Of a stretch of DNA of 64,000 nucleotides, positions 9,015 through 17,573 are shown piece by piece. This DNA is from Planctomycetota bacterium. Lineage in GTDB: Bacteria; Planctomycetota; B15-G4. Made by a program: the position numbers and the translations under genes. Location of the stretch: contig JACKHP010000023.1 of the NCBI GenBank assembly GCA_020638905.1, positions 4,600 through 68,599 on the forward strand, written 5' to 3'. Below the pieces are notes generated by a model that worked only from the letters and a program-made list of their open reading frames with translations, ran no database searches and was not told the DNA's origin. The stretch's first letter is position 1. Every line of letters begins with the position of its first letter.

Positions 9015-11366
9015 ATGTCCAGGCTCGCGCGCACGCTTCCGGTCCTGGCCGCCTTCGCCCTGGCGGCCTCCCACGTGGTCGCCTCGCCGCCGCGCGTCGC
9101 CGTCGGCGACGGAGACGGCGAGACCGCCGCGTCCGACGACGACGAGCAGCTCTGGCGCCGGTACGGCTTCTCGGGCCTGATCGACAGCAAGTTCGACGAC
9201 GGGATGTTCGCCCTGCAGCGCGCCGACGTCGACGGCGACGGACGCGGCGACCTGGTCGTGGTGAACAACGACCGGGCGCGCATCGAGCTGCTCGTCCGTC
9301 GCGGCGACGAGGACGTCGCCGCCGAGCCGACCGAGCTCGTCAACGAGCTCCCCGACGAGGCCTTCTTCGCGCGCGAGTCGGTGGCCGTCGAGCAGAAGCT
9401 GTGGGCCCTCGCGTCGGGCGACCTCGACGGCGACGGACGCGCCGACCTGGTCTTCACCGGCGACTCGGGTCACCTCGTGCTGGCCTTCGCCGGCGCGCGG
9501 TCGCAGTACCTCGACACGCTCGAGTTCGACCTCGACCAGGGCTTGGCGAACCGCGAGACCCTGGCGCTGGGCGACCTCGACCGCGACGGACGCCTCGACG
9601 TGGCCGTGCTCACGGGCCGCGGCGTGCAGCTCTTCGTGCAGGACGAGCTGGGCGTGTTCGAGGCGCGCGACCTGCTGCCCGTGGCGAGCTCCGGAGCGAA
9701 CGCGTTCGAGCTGGCCGACCTCGACGGCGACGGCTTCCTCGACCTCGTGTTCGTCTACGAGGAGAGCGAGTGGCCGGTGCGCTTCCGGCTGGGACAGCCC
9801 GAGGTGCGCTTCGGGCCCGAGGTGCGCTCGCGGCACCCCGAGATCCGCGCGCACCTGATCGACGACCTCGACGGCGACGGCGCGGCCGAGGTGCTCGTCA
9901 TCGGACGCCGCTCGGGCCGCGCCACGGTCTTGCGCCTGCAGCGCGACGCGGGCGGCGCGCGCCAGGAGGCGCCGCTCTCCGGTCCGAACGTGGTGCCCTT
10001 CCCCGACGTGAAGGACGCGGCGAAGCGCGCGCCGCTGCTGGCCGACGTCGACCGCGACGGCTTCGTCGACCTGCTGGTGGCCGAGCCCGGGGCCGCGCGT
10101 GTCGTCGTCCATCGCGGCGTGGCGGGGGGACAGTTCGCGGGCGCGCGCGCGTGGCCGTCGCTGCTCGGCGTGAGCCATCCGTGCGTGGTCGACCGCGACG
10201 GCGACGGACTGGCCGAGCTGGTGATCGCGTCCCCCGACGAGTCGAGCGTGGCGGTCTCGCGCATCGACGCCGACGGACTCGTCTCGTTCCCCGAGACCCT
10301 GGGCGCGCCGGGGGGCGACCTGCTGGCGCTCGACGTCGAACGTCCCGGCGGTGCGGTCTGGGCGCTCGTGGCCGAAGGTCGCGGACGCTCGCGCGAGTAC
10401 CGGCTCAAGCGCTTCGCCGACGACGGCGAACCGCTGGTCGTCGAGATCCCCAAGCCGCCGGCCGACCCGGGCGACATGCTGCTGGCCGACTTCGATCGCG
10501 ACGGGACCCTCGACGTGCTGCTGTTCGTGCCCACCGAGCCGCCCACGATCCTGATGGGAGGCGGCGAAGCGGGCGCGTTCACGGCGGTCGACCCGGCCAC
10601 GCCGGGACTGGGCGTGCTCGACGACGTGCCGCGCGCGCGCACCTGGTTCGGCGATCTCGACGGCGACGGTCGTCCCGAGCTGCTCGTGCCCGCCGGCAAC
10701 TTCGTGCGCGCCGTGGCCTTCGACGAGGCGGGTCGTCCGATCGTGGTGGCGCAGGTGAACCTCGACGATCCGCAGGCGGTGGCCGGCGCCGTGGCGGCGG
10801 CCGACATCGACGGCGACGGACGCCGCGAGGTGCTCGTCACCGACCGCACGAGCGGCGCGCTGATCGTCTTCGCGCTGGGCGACGGACCGGCCCGGGCGAC
10901 CGCGCGCATCGATCTCGGCGGCCTGTCGGTCGACGGCCTGCTGGTGGCCGACCTCGACGGCGACGGCAGCGACGACGTGGTGCCCTGGTCGAAGGACGCC
11001 GCCGCGACGCTGGTGGCCGGCGCGCCCTCGATGCGCTTCGTGCCCGTGGCCGACTACGAGTCGCCCGTCGAGGACGCCTGGCTCTCGGCCGCCGCGGCCG
11101 GCGACGTGAACGGCGACGGCGGCACCGACCTCGTGTTCCTCGAGACGTCGAAGCACCTCGTGCACGTGGCCGCGTTCCGCGGCACGTCGATCGTGCACGC
11201 GCTGCGCTTCCCGGTCTTCGAGGCGCGGCTGTTCGAGTCGTCGCGCCGCGGCGGACGCGAACCGCGCGAGGTGGTCGTCGGCGACGTGACCGGCGACGGA
11301 CTCTCCGACGTGGCGTTGCTGGTGCACGACCGCGTCCTCGTCTATCCGCAGGAGCCCGCACCGTGA
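9015..11366 (+). CDS. Secreted FG-GAP/VCBS repeat protein
   Basis: A 783-residue protein with a signal peptide (LPVLAAFALAASHVVAS). The body is a run of about a dozen beta-propeller blades, each with the calcium-binding loop D-x-D-G-D-G-x-x-D. Clear copies are encoded near 9228, 9420, 9580, 9717, 9868, 10045, 10190, 10490, 10655, 10808, 10955, 11105 and 11285. The count suggests one or two seven-bladed propellers. The ATG at 9015 has AGGAG about ten bases upstream. No catalytic residues are recognisable. The gene overlaps the next by GTGA, so the two products are probably made together and may interact. Confidence 0.9.
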   Translation: MSRLARTLPVLAAFALAASHVVASPPRVAVGDGDGETAASDDDEQLWRRYGFSGLIDSKFDDGMFALQRADVDGDGRGDLVVVNNDRARIELLVRRGDEDVAAEPTELVNELPDEAFFARESVAVEQKLWALASGDLDGDGRADLVFTGDSGHLVLAFAGARSQYLDTLEFDLDQGLANRETLALGDLDRDGRLDVAVLTGRGVQLFVQDELGVFEARDLLPVASSGANAFELADLDGDGFLDLVFVYEESEWPVRFRLGQPEVRFGPEVRSRHPEIRAHLIDDLDGDGAAEVLVIGRRSGRATVLRLQRDAGGARQEAPLSGPNVVPFPDVKDAAKRAPLLADVDRDGFVDLLVAEPGAARVVVHRGVAGGQFAGARAWPSLLGVSHPCVVDRDGDGLAELVIASPDESSVAVSRIDADGLVSFPETLGAPGGDLLALDVERPGGAVWALVAEGRGRSREYRLKRFADDGEPLVVEIPKPPADPGDMLLADFDRDGTLDVLLFVPTEPPTILMGGGEAGAFTAVDPATPGLGVLDDVPRARTWFGDLDGDGRPELLVPAGNFVRAVAFDEAGRPIVVAQVNLDDPQAVAGAVAAADIDGDGRREVLVTDRTSGALIVFALGDGPARATARIDLGGLSVDGLLVADLDGDGSDDVVPWSKDAAATLVAGAPSMRFVPVADYESPVEDAWLSAAAAGDVNGDGGTDLVFLETSKHLVHVAAFRGTSIVHALRFPVFEARLFESSRRGGREPREVVVGDVTGDGLSDVALLVHDRVLVYPQEPAP

Positions 11367-13111
11367 ACATCGCAGCCATCTTCGGCCCGGTCCTGCTGGC
11401 CGGGCTCGCGCTCCTGTCGCCGTCCGCGCGCGCGGGCGAGGGGCTCGAGCAGGTCTTCCCGTCGGGCACGCTGCTCTTCGCGACGATCGACGACCGCGCC
11501 GCCATGAGCGACGCGCTGGCCGCCTCGTCCTGGGGACGGCTGTTCCACGATGCGGCCTTCGAGGGCCTGCGCGGCGCTCTCGACGCGAAGCTGAGCGCGG
11601 GCGGCGACGCCTTCCTCGCGACGACGGGCGTCGATCCGTCCCGGCTCCTCGGGGCCCTCGACGGGGGCCTGGCGTTCGGCGTGCTGGCCGCCGCCGATCC
11701 CGAGCGCCAGGAGTTCGACCCGGAGAACGACTTCGTCGTCTCGCTCGGCTTCGTGGCCGAGGTCTCGGGCGACGTCGACGACTTCGCCGCCACCGTCGAC
11801 GGACTGGTCGACCGCATGCTCGAGGACGACGACGACCTGGTGCTCAAGAGCGAGCGCTACGGCGACGTCGACGCCGGCCTGGTGGTCGACGAGAAGGGTG
11901 TCTCGATGCGCTACGGCTTCGTCGACGGGCACCTGGTGGTGACCGTGAACGGTCCTTTGCTCGAGGACCGCGACGACTTCGGGGCGTTGGTCGACGGCGT
12001 GCTCGGCGTGGCCGACGAGGTGCTCGCCGACGACCCCGAGTTCGCCGGCTCGCTCGCAGCCGAGCCTCTGACGGGGGTGCGCGCGTCGTTCGACCTGATG
12101 GCGTTCCTGCGCTTCGCGTCGGCGTTCGAGCCCCAGGTGACCGACGCCCTCGAGGCCCTCACCCAGGCCGGCGGCGACGTCGGACGCCTCGCGGCCACCT
12201 TCGCCGTGGGTGCCCAGGGTCTCGACCTCTCGTTCGAGATCCGCCAGCAGGTCCCCGAGTCCCAGCTCGCGATGCTGCTCGACCAGCAGCCCGTGGCCGC
12301 GCGCTTCATGCCGCCCACGGTGCGCGGCGCCATGGCGCTGCAGATGGACTGGGCCGCGTACTACGACCAGCTCGTCTCGGGCCTGATGAAGCAGGACCCC
12401 GACGCGGCGCGCGAGATGATCTCGAGCATGGGCGACTTCGAGGAGCAGTACGGCTTCCACCCGCGCGACGACCTGATCGAGAACCTCGACGGCCAGGTGG
12501 GGTTGTTCGTGGCCGAGGTCGACGAGAGCGAGCAGCTGCCGCTCCCGCTCGACGACGCGCCGCCACTCAACGTGGCGCTCGTCGCGGGCCTGCGCGACGG
12601 CGAGTCGCTGCGCACCCTGATCGACGACGTGGTGCGCAAGACCGGCTCGCACGCCGTGCGACGCAGCGAGGAGTTCGAGGGGCGCGTGATCGACCTCGTC
12701 CCGTTGCCGGGCGCGGGCAACCTGGCTTGGTCGGTGACCGACGACCTGCTGGTCGTCTCGGGCGCACCGTCGCTGGTGCGCGACGTGCTGCGGCGTCAAG
12801 GCGAGAGCAAGCTCGAGAGCCTGGCCACGTCCGAGGCGTACCGGGCGGCGTCCGCGCGCGTGCCCGAGCGGCGCTCGTTCGAGCTGTCGTTCGCGGCGGC
12901 CGACCTCGGACGACTCGTGCTGGCGGTGCTGCACTCGATCCAGGACGACCAGCAGCAGATGCACGAATGGCTGCCCGACGAGCCGGCGGGCGCGCTGGTG
13001 GGCATCGAGCTGCCCGACGGCGACCTCGTGGCCCGCTACGTGAAGGGCGCCGGACTCGTCACCGCGACGACCGAGCCCGAGCGCATGCTCTTCCGCGTGG
13101 CGTGGCCGTAG
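11363..13111 (+). CDS. Exported DUF3352-like protein of unknown function
   Basis: A 582-residue protein beginning at a GTG that overlaps the stop of the VCBS-repeat gene (GTGA). It has a signal peptide (IAAIFGPVLLAGLALLSPSARA) and then an alpha/beta body with two related halves. Each contains a segment of the type DDF.A.VDG.... and a later hydrophobic strand-rich stretch (HLVVTVNGPLLEDRDDF, LLVVSGAPSLVRDVL). This pattern resembles planctomycete DUF3352 proteins, a match I hold with low certainty. No enzyme motif was found. Coupling to a calcium-loop propeller suggests a shared envelope role. Confidence 0.7.
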   Translation: MNIAAIFGPVLLAGLALLSPSARAGEGLEQVFPSGTLLFATIDDRAAMSDALAASSWGRLFHDAAFEGLRGALDAKLSAGGDAFLATTGVDPSRLLGALDGGLAFGVLAAADPERQEFDPENDFVVSLGFVAEVSGDVDDFAATVDGLVDRMLEDDDDLVLKSERYGDVDAGLVVDEKGVSMRYGFVDGHLVVTVNGPLLEDRDDFGALVDGVLGVADEVLADDPEFAGSLAAEPLTGVRASFDLMAFLRFASAFEPQVTDALEALTQAGGDVGRLAATFAVGAQGLDLSFEIRQQVPESQLAMLLDQQPVAARFMPPTVRGAMALQMDWAAYYDQLVSGLMKQDPDAAREMISSMGDFEEQYGFHPRDDLIENLDGQVGLFVAEVDESEQLPLPLDDAPPLNVALVAGLRDGESLRTLIDDVVRKTGSHAVRRSEEFEGRVIDLVPLPGAGNLAWSVTDDLLVVSGAPSLVRDVLRRQGESKLESLATSEAYRAASARVPERRSFELSFAAADLGRLVLAVLHSIQDDQQQMHEWLPDEPAGALVGIELPDGDLVARYVKGAGLVTATTEPERMLFRVAWP

Positions 13112-13159
13112 GACGCCGCGCGTCGACGACCGACGGAGAGCGTCGACCGGGGAACGTAG

Positions 13160-13195
13160 AAGGCCGCGTCGCGACGGGTGTCGCGACGCGGCCTT
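13160..13195. terminator. Perfect 16-bp hairpin between convergent genes
   Basis: The arms at 13160-13175 and 13180-13195 pair perfectly over 16 bases around a GGGT tetraloop. It sits between convergent genes ending at 13111 (plus) and 13252 (minus), with A at one end and T at the other, so it could end transcription from both sides. Confidence 0.65.
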
Positions 13196-13251
13196 CCTGT
13201 CGCAGCGCGGGACGCCGGCGCAGCCGACGCCACCCGCCTGCGCGGAGGGGC

Positions 13252-13473
13252 TCAGCCGTCCTTCTTCATGTCGTCGAGCTTGTCCTTGGCCTCGTCGAGC
13301 TTCTCCTGGCCGGCGTCGGCCGCCTTCTCGGCGGTCTTCTCGCCGGCTTCCTTGGCCTCGCACGCGTCGCACTGGCCGTCGGGGGCGGCGGCGCAGTCGG
13401 GGCACTCGCCACCGCAGGCGCTGAGGGCGAGCATCGACACGAGGGCCACACCGGTCGCGATCTTCTTCAACAT
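13252..13473 (-). CDS. Small lipoprotein with two CxxC motifs and a charged helix
   Basis: A 73-residue protein. The signal peptide ends LALSAC, so Cys20 is the predicted lipidation site. Directly after it come two knuckles, Cys24-x2-Cys27 and Cys35-x2-Cys38, which could bind a metal ion or form disulfides. The last 35 residues are an Ala/Lys/Glu/Asp-rich amphipathic helix with an 11-residue-like rhythm (KTAEKAADAGQEKLDEAK). I do not recognise the family. The ATG at 13473 has GGAG about ten bases upstream. A minus-strand TACGAT at 13584-13579 may be part of its promoter. Confidence 0.7.
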   Translation of the reverse strand: MLKKIATGVALVSMLALSACGGECPDCAAAPDGQCDACEAKEAGEKTAEKAADAGQEKLDEAKDKLDDMKKDG

Positions 13474-13710
13474 GGTCGTCTGACTCCTTCTTCGTCTTCT
13501 CGGGTGGGACGTCCACGAAGGACGTCCGCGGATGGGGTCGCGGCGGCCCGGCTCCTGCGGGGCGCATCGAACCCGGTGATCGTACCGGACGCGGTGTCCC
13601 GCCGTCACGCGGACCGCAGCCTGGAGGCCGGGCGATCCGTTGCTCGACGGGCGTCGCGCTGCACTGCGAGGGGCACGGTAGCCGGCTCCGGGCGCGCGCT
13701 CCCTACGCCA

Positions 13711-13729
13711 ACGGGCCCATCGGGCCCGT
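13711..13729 (-). terminator. Hairpin downstream of etfA
   Basis: ACGGGCCC (13711-13718) and GGGCCCGT (13722-13729) form an 8-bp stem around ATC, five bases beyond the etfA stop on the minus strand. The base run after the stem is not U-rich. Confidence 0.45.
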
Positions 13730-13734
13730 GACGC

Positions 13735-14709
13735 TCAGGCGTGGGCCTTGGCCGCCTTGACGGCCTCGGTCAGGCGCGGGACGACCTCGAACGCGTCGCC
13801 CACGATGCCGTAGTCGGCGACCTTGAAGATCGGCGCCTCGGGGTCCTTGTTGATGGCGACGATGTAGCGACTCGTGCGCATGCCGGCCAGGTGCTGGATG
13901 GCACCCGAGATGCCGATCGCGACGTAGAGCTGGGGCGCGACGGTCTTGCCCGTCTGTCCCACCTGCTCGGTGTGCGGACGCCAACCGGCGTCGCACACGG
14001 CGCGCGAGGCGCCCGTGGCGGCGCCCAGCGCCGAGGCGAGCTCCTCGACCAGGTGCCAGTTCTCGGGGCCCTTCAGGCCGCGTCCACCGGACACGACCAC
14101 GCCGGCCTCGGAGAGCTCGATCTTCTTCTCGGCCGCCTCGAGCACCTCTTTGAGCACGGCGCCCAGTCCGTGGGACGGTGCGACGACCGGGCACGCCTCG
14201 GTGGCGGTCTCGACGGGCGCCTCTTCGGCGGGCACCGCGTTCGGACGCAGGGTGGCGAGCATCGTCGCACCGGGGCTGCTCACGGTGGCGATCGCCTTGC
14301 CGGCGAACTCGGGACGCCGCGCCACGATCGCTCCGCCGTCGACCTCGAGCGCCGTGCAGTCGGACGCCAGCGGCAGCCCGAGCGCACCGGCGAGACGCGG
14401 GCCGATGTCGCGCCCGCGCGTCCCGTGCGAGAGGATCACCGCGGCGGGCGACGACTTGCCGACCAGATCGGCCAGCGAGACGGCCAGCGCGTTCGCGTCG
14501 TGCGGGTCGACGTCGAGCGTCAGCACCCGCGACACGCCGTACTTCGCCAGGGCGCCGGCGGCGTCGGACGCGCCCGGTCCGGCGACGACCGCGGACACCT
14601 TGCCGCCGAGCGCCGCGGCCAGCCGGCGTGCCGCCGTGGCGGCCTCGAGGGAGGGACGCTTGACCGAGCCGTTCTTGTGTTCGGCGTAGACGAGGATGTC
14701 GGCAGCCAC
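13735..14709 (-). CDS. etfA: Electron transfer flavoprotein, alpha subunit
   Basis: A 324-residue EtfA, the usual length. The N-terminal domain begins ADILVYAEHKNGSVKRPSLEA. The C-terminal FAD-binding domain holds the family signature: GRGLKGPENW, then SRAVCDAGW, QVGQTGKTVAPQLYVAIGISGAIQHLAGM and INKDPEAPIF. EtfAB accepts electrons from acyl-CoA dehydrogenases and passes them to ETF-quinone oxidoreductase. It lies 37 bases downstream of etfB in the same orientation, so the two form an operon. The acyl-CoA dehydrogenases at 34.6 and 37.5 kb are plausible donors. Confidence 0.97.
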   Translation of the reverse strand: MAADILVYAEHKNGSVKRPSLEAATAARRLAAALGGKVSAVVAGPGASDAAGALAKYGVSRVLTLDVDPHDANALAVSLADLVGKSSPAAVILSHGTRGRDIGPRLAGALGLPLASDCTALEVDGGAIVARRPEFAGKAIATVSSPGATMLATLRPNAVPAEEAPVETATEACPVVAPSHGLGAVLKEVLEAAEKKIELSEAGVVVSGGRGLKGPENWHLVEELASALGAATGASRAVCDAGWRPHTEQVGQTGKTVAPQLYVAIGISGAIQHLAGMRTSRYIVAINKDPEAPIFKVADYGIVGDAFEVVPRLTEAVKAAKAHA

Positions 14710-14746
14710 GGGGGACTCCTGCGGAGGTCGTGTCGTTTCGGGTTCG

Positions 14747-15505
14747 CTAGAGGACCTTGGCCTCTTGCTGCAGCAGGCGCACCAGCTCGGGCACCGCGTC
14801 GGCGCCTTCGCCCACGATCTTGCCGGCGTTGCGCCCCGGCGGCAGCTCGAGCGCGCGCGTCACGAGTCCGTCGTCTCCGGGCTGCACGTCGCGCTCGTCG
14901 ATGGGCTTCTTCTTGGCCGCCATGATGCCCTTGAGGTTGGCGTAGCGCGGCTCGTTGAGGCCCTTGGTGCAGGTCAGGACGGCGGGCAGCGCGACCTGGT
15001 ACGACTCGGTCGTGCCCTCTTCGCCGGCGCGCTCGACCTTGGCCTGGCCGTCGGCCAGCCCGAAGGCCTTGATCTCGGTCACGCACGGCAGGCCGAGACG
15101 GCTCGCGAGCAGCAGGCCGACCTGTCCCTGGTCGCGGTCGACGGCCTGCTTGCCGAGCAGCACGAGGTCGGGCGCGAGGGGCGAGACGGCGTCGGCCAGC
15201 AGCTTCGCGGTGGTCGTCGCGTCACGCGTGCCGGCCAAGGGGTCCTTGAGCAGGATGGCGTCGTCGGCGCCCATGGCCAGGCAGGTGCGCAGCTCCTTGG
15301 TGGTCTCGGGCGGGCCGAGGGAGAGCACGGTCACCTGGGTCGACGCGTCGGCGTCCTTGAGGCGCAGGGCACACTCGACGGCGAACTCGTCGTAGGGGCT
15401 GATGATCCACTCGACCTGCGCGGTGTCGATCGACTTGCCGTCGGCGCCGATCTTGATGCGGGTGTCGGTGGCGGGGACGCGCTTCACGCAGACGACGATC
15501 TTCAT
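14747..15505 (-). CDS. etfB: Electron transfer flavoprotein, beta subunit
   Basis: A 252-residue EtfB starting MKIVVCVKRVPATDTRIKI, the canonical opening. The AMP-binding signature is present as LLGKQAVDRDQGQVGLLLASRLGLPCV, and VLTCTKGLNEPRYANLKGIMAAKKKPI matches the conserved late loop. First gene of the etfB-etfA pair. I chose the ATG at 15505 since it gives the conserved N-terminus; an upstream in-frame start would add residues not found in the family. Confidence 0.97.
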   Translation of the reverse strand: MKIVVCVKRVPATDTRIKIGADGKSIDTAQVEWIISPYDEFAVECALRLKDADASTQVTVLSLGPPETTKELRTCLAMGADDAILLKDPLAGTRDATTTAKLLADAVSPLAPDLVLLGKQAVDRDQGQVGLLLASRLGLPCVTEIKAFGLADGQAKVERAGEEGTTESYQVALPAVLTCTKGLNEPRYANLKGIMAAKKKPIDERDVQPGDDGLVTRALELPPGRNAGKIVGEGADAVPELVRLLQQEAKVL

Positions 15506-15625
15506 GGGCTGCTCCAGTCCCCGGAGCGTCCCGATTTCGGACGCCTCCGAGCCGAGCACTGTCCCAAACCCGCGTCGGGTCGGTCAAACCCGGGATGCGT
15601 CCGCGGGGCGCGGGCGGCGCGCCGC

Positions 15626-16711
15626 TCAGACCGTCTCGCCCAGGGCGCGCTCCGCTGCGGGCGGCGTCGCGGGGGCGGGCTGCGCAGCCTGCGCGGGAGA
15701 CGGCTGGGGCAGGGCGATGGGCACGCCCTGGATGGCCTGTAGGAAGGTCTCGACCACGTCGGCCGGGATGCGCACGCCGGCCTCGGCGCGCAGGGTGCGG
15801 ACGGCGCGCTCGAGCGGCATCGGAGCGCGGTACGGACGGTGCGCGGTGATCGCCTCCCAGTAGTCGGCGACCTTCACGATCCAGGCCTCGATCGGCACGC
15901 GGTCGCCCGGGATGCCGTCGGGGTAGCCCATGCCGTCGAGGCTCTCGTGGTGCCAGCGGATGATGGGCCGCAGCGCCGAGAGGCTCTTGATCGGCGCGAT
16001 GAGGTCGTCGCCCACCGCCGGGTGCAGCTTCATGATCGCGTACTCGTCGGCGGTCAGCGGGCCCGGCTTGTCGAGGATCGCGTCGGGCGTGCCGATCTTG
16101 CCGATGTCGTGCAGGCGTCCGCCCAGGGCGATCAGCTCGCAGTGCGGCTCCTCGAAGCCGAGTGCCTCGGCCAGCAGGCGTGACAGCTCGGACACGCGCG
16201 TGCTGTGACGCGCGGTGAAGCGGCTCTTGGCGTCGATCACCGTGGCCATCGAGACCAGGAACTGCTCGAGGTTCTCCTCGTCGGCCAGGCGGCGCGCCTC
16301 GAGCTGGTCGAGCAGCAGCGCCTTCTCCTGGAAGCGGTTGCGCTCGACGCAGCGCTGCACCGCCGCGCGCAGCACCTCGAAGCGGAACGGCTTGGTGAGG
16401 TAGTCGTACGCGCCGCGCTTGAGGGCCTCGACCACCGACTGCACGTCGGAGTTGGCCGTCATGATGATCACGTCGACGGGACGGGCGCGCTGGGACAGCT
16501 CGGCCAGCAGGTCGAGCCCGCTCTCGCCGTGTCCGAGGTTGATGTCGGCCAGGGTCAGCAGCACGTCGCGTTCGGCCACGAGCTTGCGGGCCTCGCCCAG
16601 GCTCTTGGCGCGCAGCACGGGATAGCCGTCGAGTTCGAGGCAGCGGCAGATGGTGTCGAGGACACCGGGATCATCGTCGACGACCAGGATCGACGACCGT
16701 TCCAGACTCAT
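15626..16711 (-). CDS. Response regulator with HD-GYP domain
   Basis: About 361 residues in two domains. The receiver domain (about 7-122) has the acidic pocket VDDDPG (Asp12-14), phospho-acceptor Asp56 in TLADINLG and Lys in YLTKPF. The HD-GYP domain follows a helical linker and carries RHSTRVSELS, the HD pair in GRLHDIGKIG, and HHESLDGMGYPDG. These are the metal and c-di-GMP-binding residues of the phosphodiesterase family, so the protein probably cleaves c-di-GMP under control of an unknown histidine kinase. The tail (last 35 residues) is Pro/Ala-rich. A TAACAT hexamer on the minus strand at 16811-16806 may be its -10. No kinase is nearby. Confidence 0.93.
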   Translation of the reverse strand: MSLERSSILVVDDDPGVLDTICRCLELDGYPVLRAKSLGEARKLVAERDVLLTLADINLGHGESGLDLLAELSQRARPVDVIIMTANSDVQSVVEALKRGAYDYLTKPFRFEVLRAAVQRCVERNRFQEKALLLDQLEARRLADEENLEQFLVSMATVIDAKSRFTARHSTRVSELSRLLAEALGFEEPHCELIALGGRLHDIGKIGTPDAILDKPGPLTADEYAIMKLHPAVGDDLIAPIKSLSALRPIIRWHHESLDGMGYPDGIPGDRVPIEAWIVKVADYWEAITAHRPYRAPMPLERAVRTLRAEAGVRIPADVVETFLQAIQGVPIALPQPSPAQAAQPAPATPPAAERALGETV

Positions 16712-16808
16712 CCAGTCACTGCTCAATGCAACCCCCTCTGCGGTGCCGTCGCGAACCGGCCCCGGGGATGCTCTCCGTCGTCCCGGCCACCGGACCGCCT
16801 CGGGCATG

Positions 16809-17573
16809 TTACCCCGTAGGCTCGCCGCCGCGGGGGGCGGCGCGCGACTCGGGCATCGAGAAGTTCTCTCCCAGGTAGACGGCGCGCACCTGCGGGTCGT
16901 CGGCCAGCGTGGCCGCGTCGCCGTGCCGGAAGATGGCGCCCTCGTAGATGATGTAGGCGCGGTCGGTGGTGCCCAGCGTCTCGCGCACCGCGTGGTCGGT
17001 GATCAGCACCGCGATGCCGCGCTCGCGCAGCCGCCGCAGCTGCACCTGGATGTCCTCGACGGCGATCGGGTCGACGCCGCTGAACGGCTCGTCGAGCAGG
17101 ATCAGGCGCGGATCGAGGGCCAGCGTGCGCGACAGCTCGAGCCGCCGCCGCTCGCCTCCCGAGAGCGTCATGGCCTTGCTCTCGCGCACGTGTCCGAGGC
17201 CGAATTCGTCGAGCAGCTCGTCGACGCGCGGCTTGCGCGCCGCACGACCGACGCCGCGTGCCTCGAGCACCGCGTCGAGGTTCTGCGTGACCGTCATGTG
17301 CCGGAAGATCGAGGGCTCCTGGCTGAGGTAGCCCATGCCGAGCCGCGCGCGCTTGTACATGGCGAGGCGCGTCACGTCGTGCCCGTCGAGGCTGACGCTG
17401 CCCTCGTCGGGCGGGATCATGCCGACCGTCATGCGGAAGGTGGTCGTCTTGCCCGCGCCGTTGGGGCCGAGCAGTCCGACGATCTCGCCCTCGTCGACGT
17501 GGTACGAGACGCCCTTGACGACCGTGCGCTCGCCGTAGCGCTTCACCAGGCCGTCGACGGCGAGCAGGCTCAC
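16809..17573 (-). CDS. lptB: LPS-export-type ABC transporter ATP-binding protein (LptB-like)
   Basis: A 254-residue ABC ATPase with Walker A GLLGPNGAGKTTTF, Q-loop YLSQEPSIFRHMTV, signature TLSGGERRRLELSRTLA, Walker B LILLDEPFSGVDPIAV and His-switch ITDHAVRETL. The SGVDPIAV..IQ stretch and the Q-loop sequence are characteristic of LptB, which powers LPS transport from the inner membrane. The GTG start overlaps the lepB stop by GTGA. The lptC, lptA and lptFG partners are not in the window. The presence of lptB suggests an LPS-bearing outer membrane, as known for some planctomycetes. Confidence 0.9.
   Translation of the reverse strand: MSLLAVDGLVKRYGERTVVKGVSYHVDEGEIVGLLGPNGAGKTTTFRMTVGMIPPDEGSVSLDGHDVTRLAMYKRARLGMGYLSQEPSIFRHMTVTQNLDAVLEARGVGRAARKPRVDELLDEFGLGHVRESKAMTLSGGERRRLELSRTLALDPRLILLDEPFSGVDPIAVEDIQVQLRRLRERGIAVLITDHAVRETLGTTDRAYIIYEGAIFRHGDAATLADDPQVRAVYLGENFSMPESRAAPRGGEPTG

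Noticed and set aside
8823..11327. Long minus-strand frame (834 codons) opposite the VCBS-repeat gene
   Set aside because: Encodes His/Arg/Gln/Gly/Val-rich low-complexity sequence typical of an antisense reading of GC-rich DNA; the plus strand has a signal peptide and regular DxDGDG repeats.
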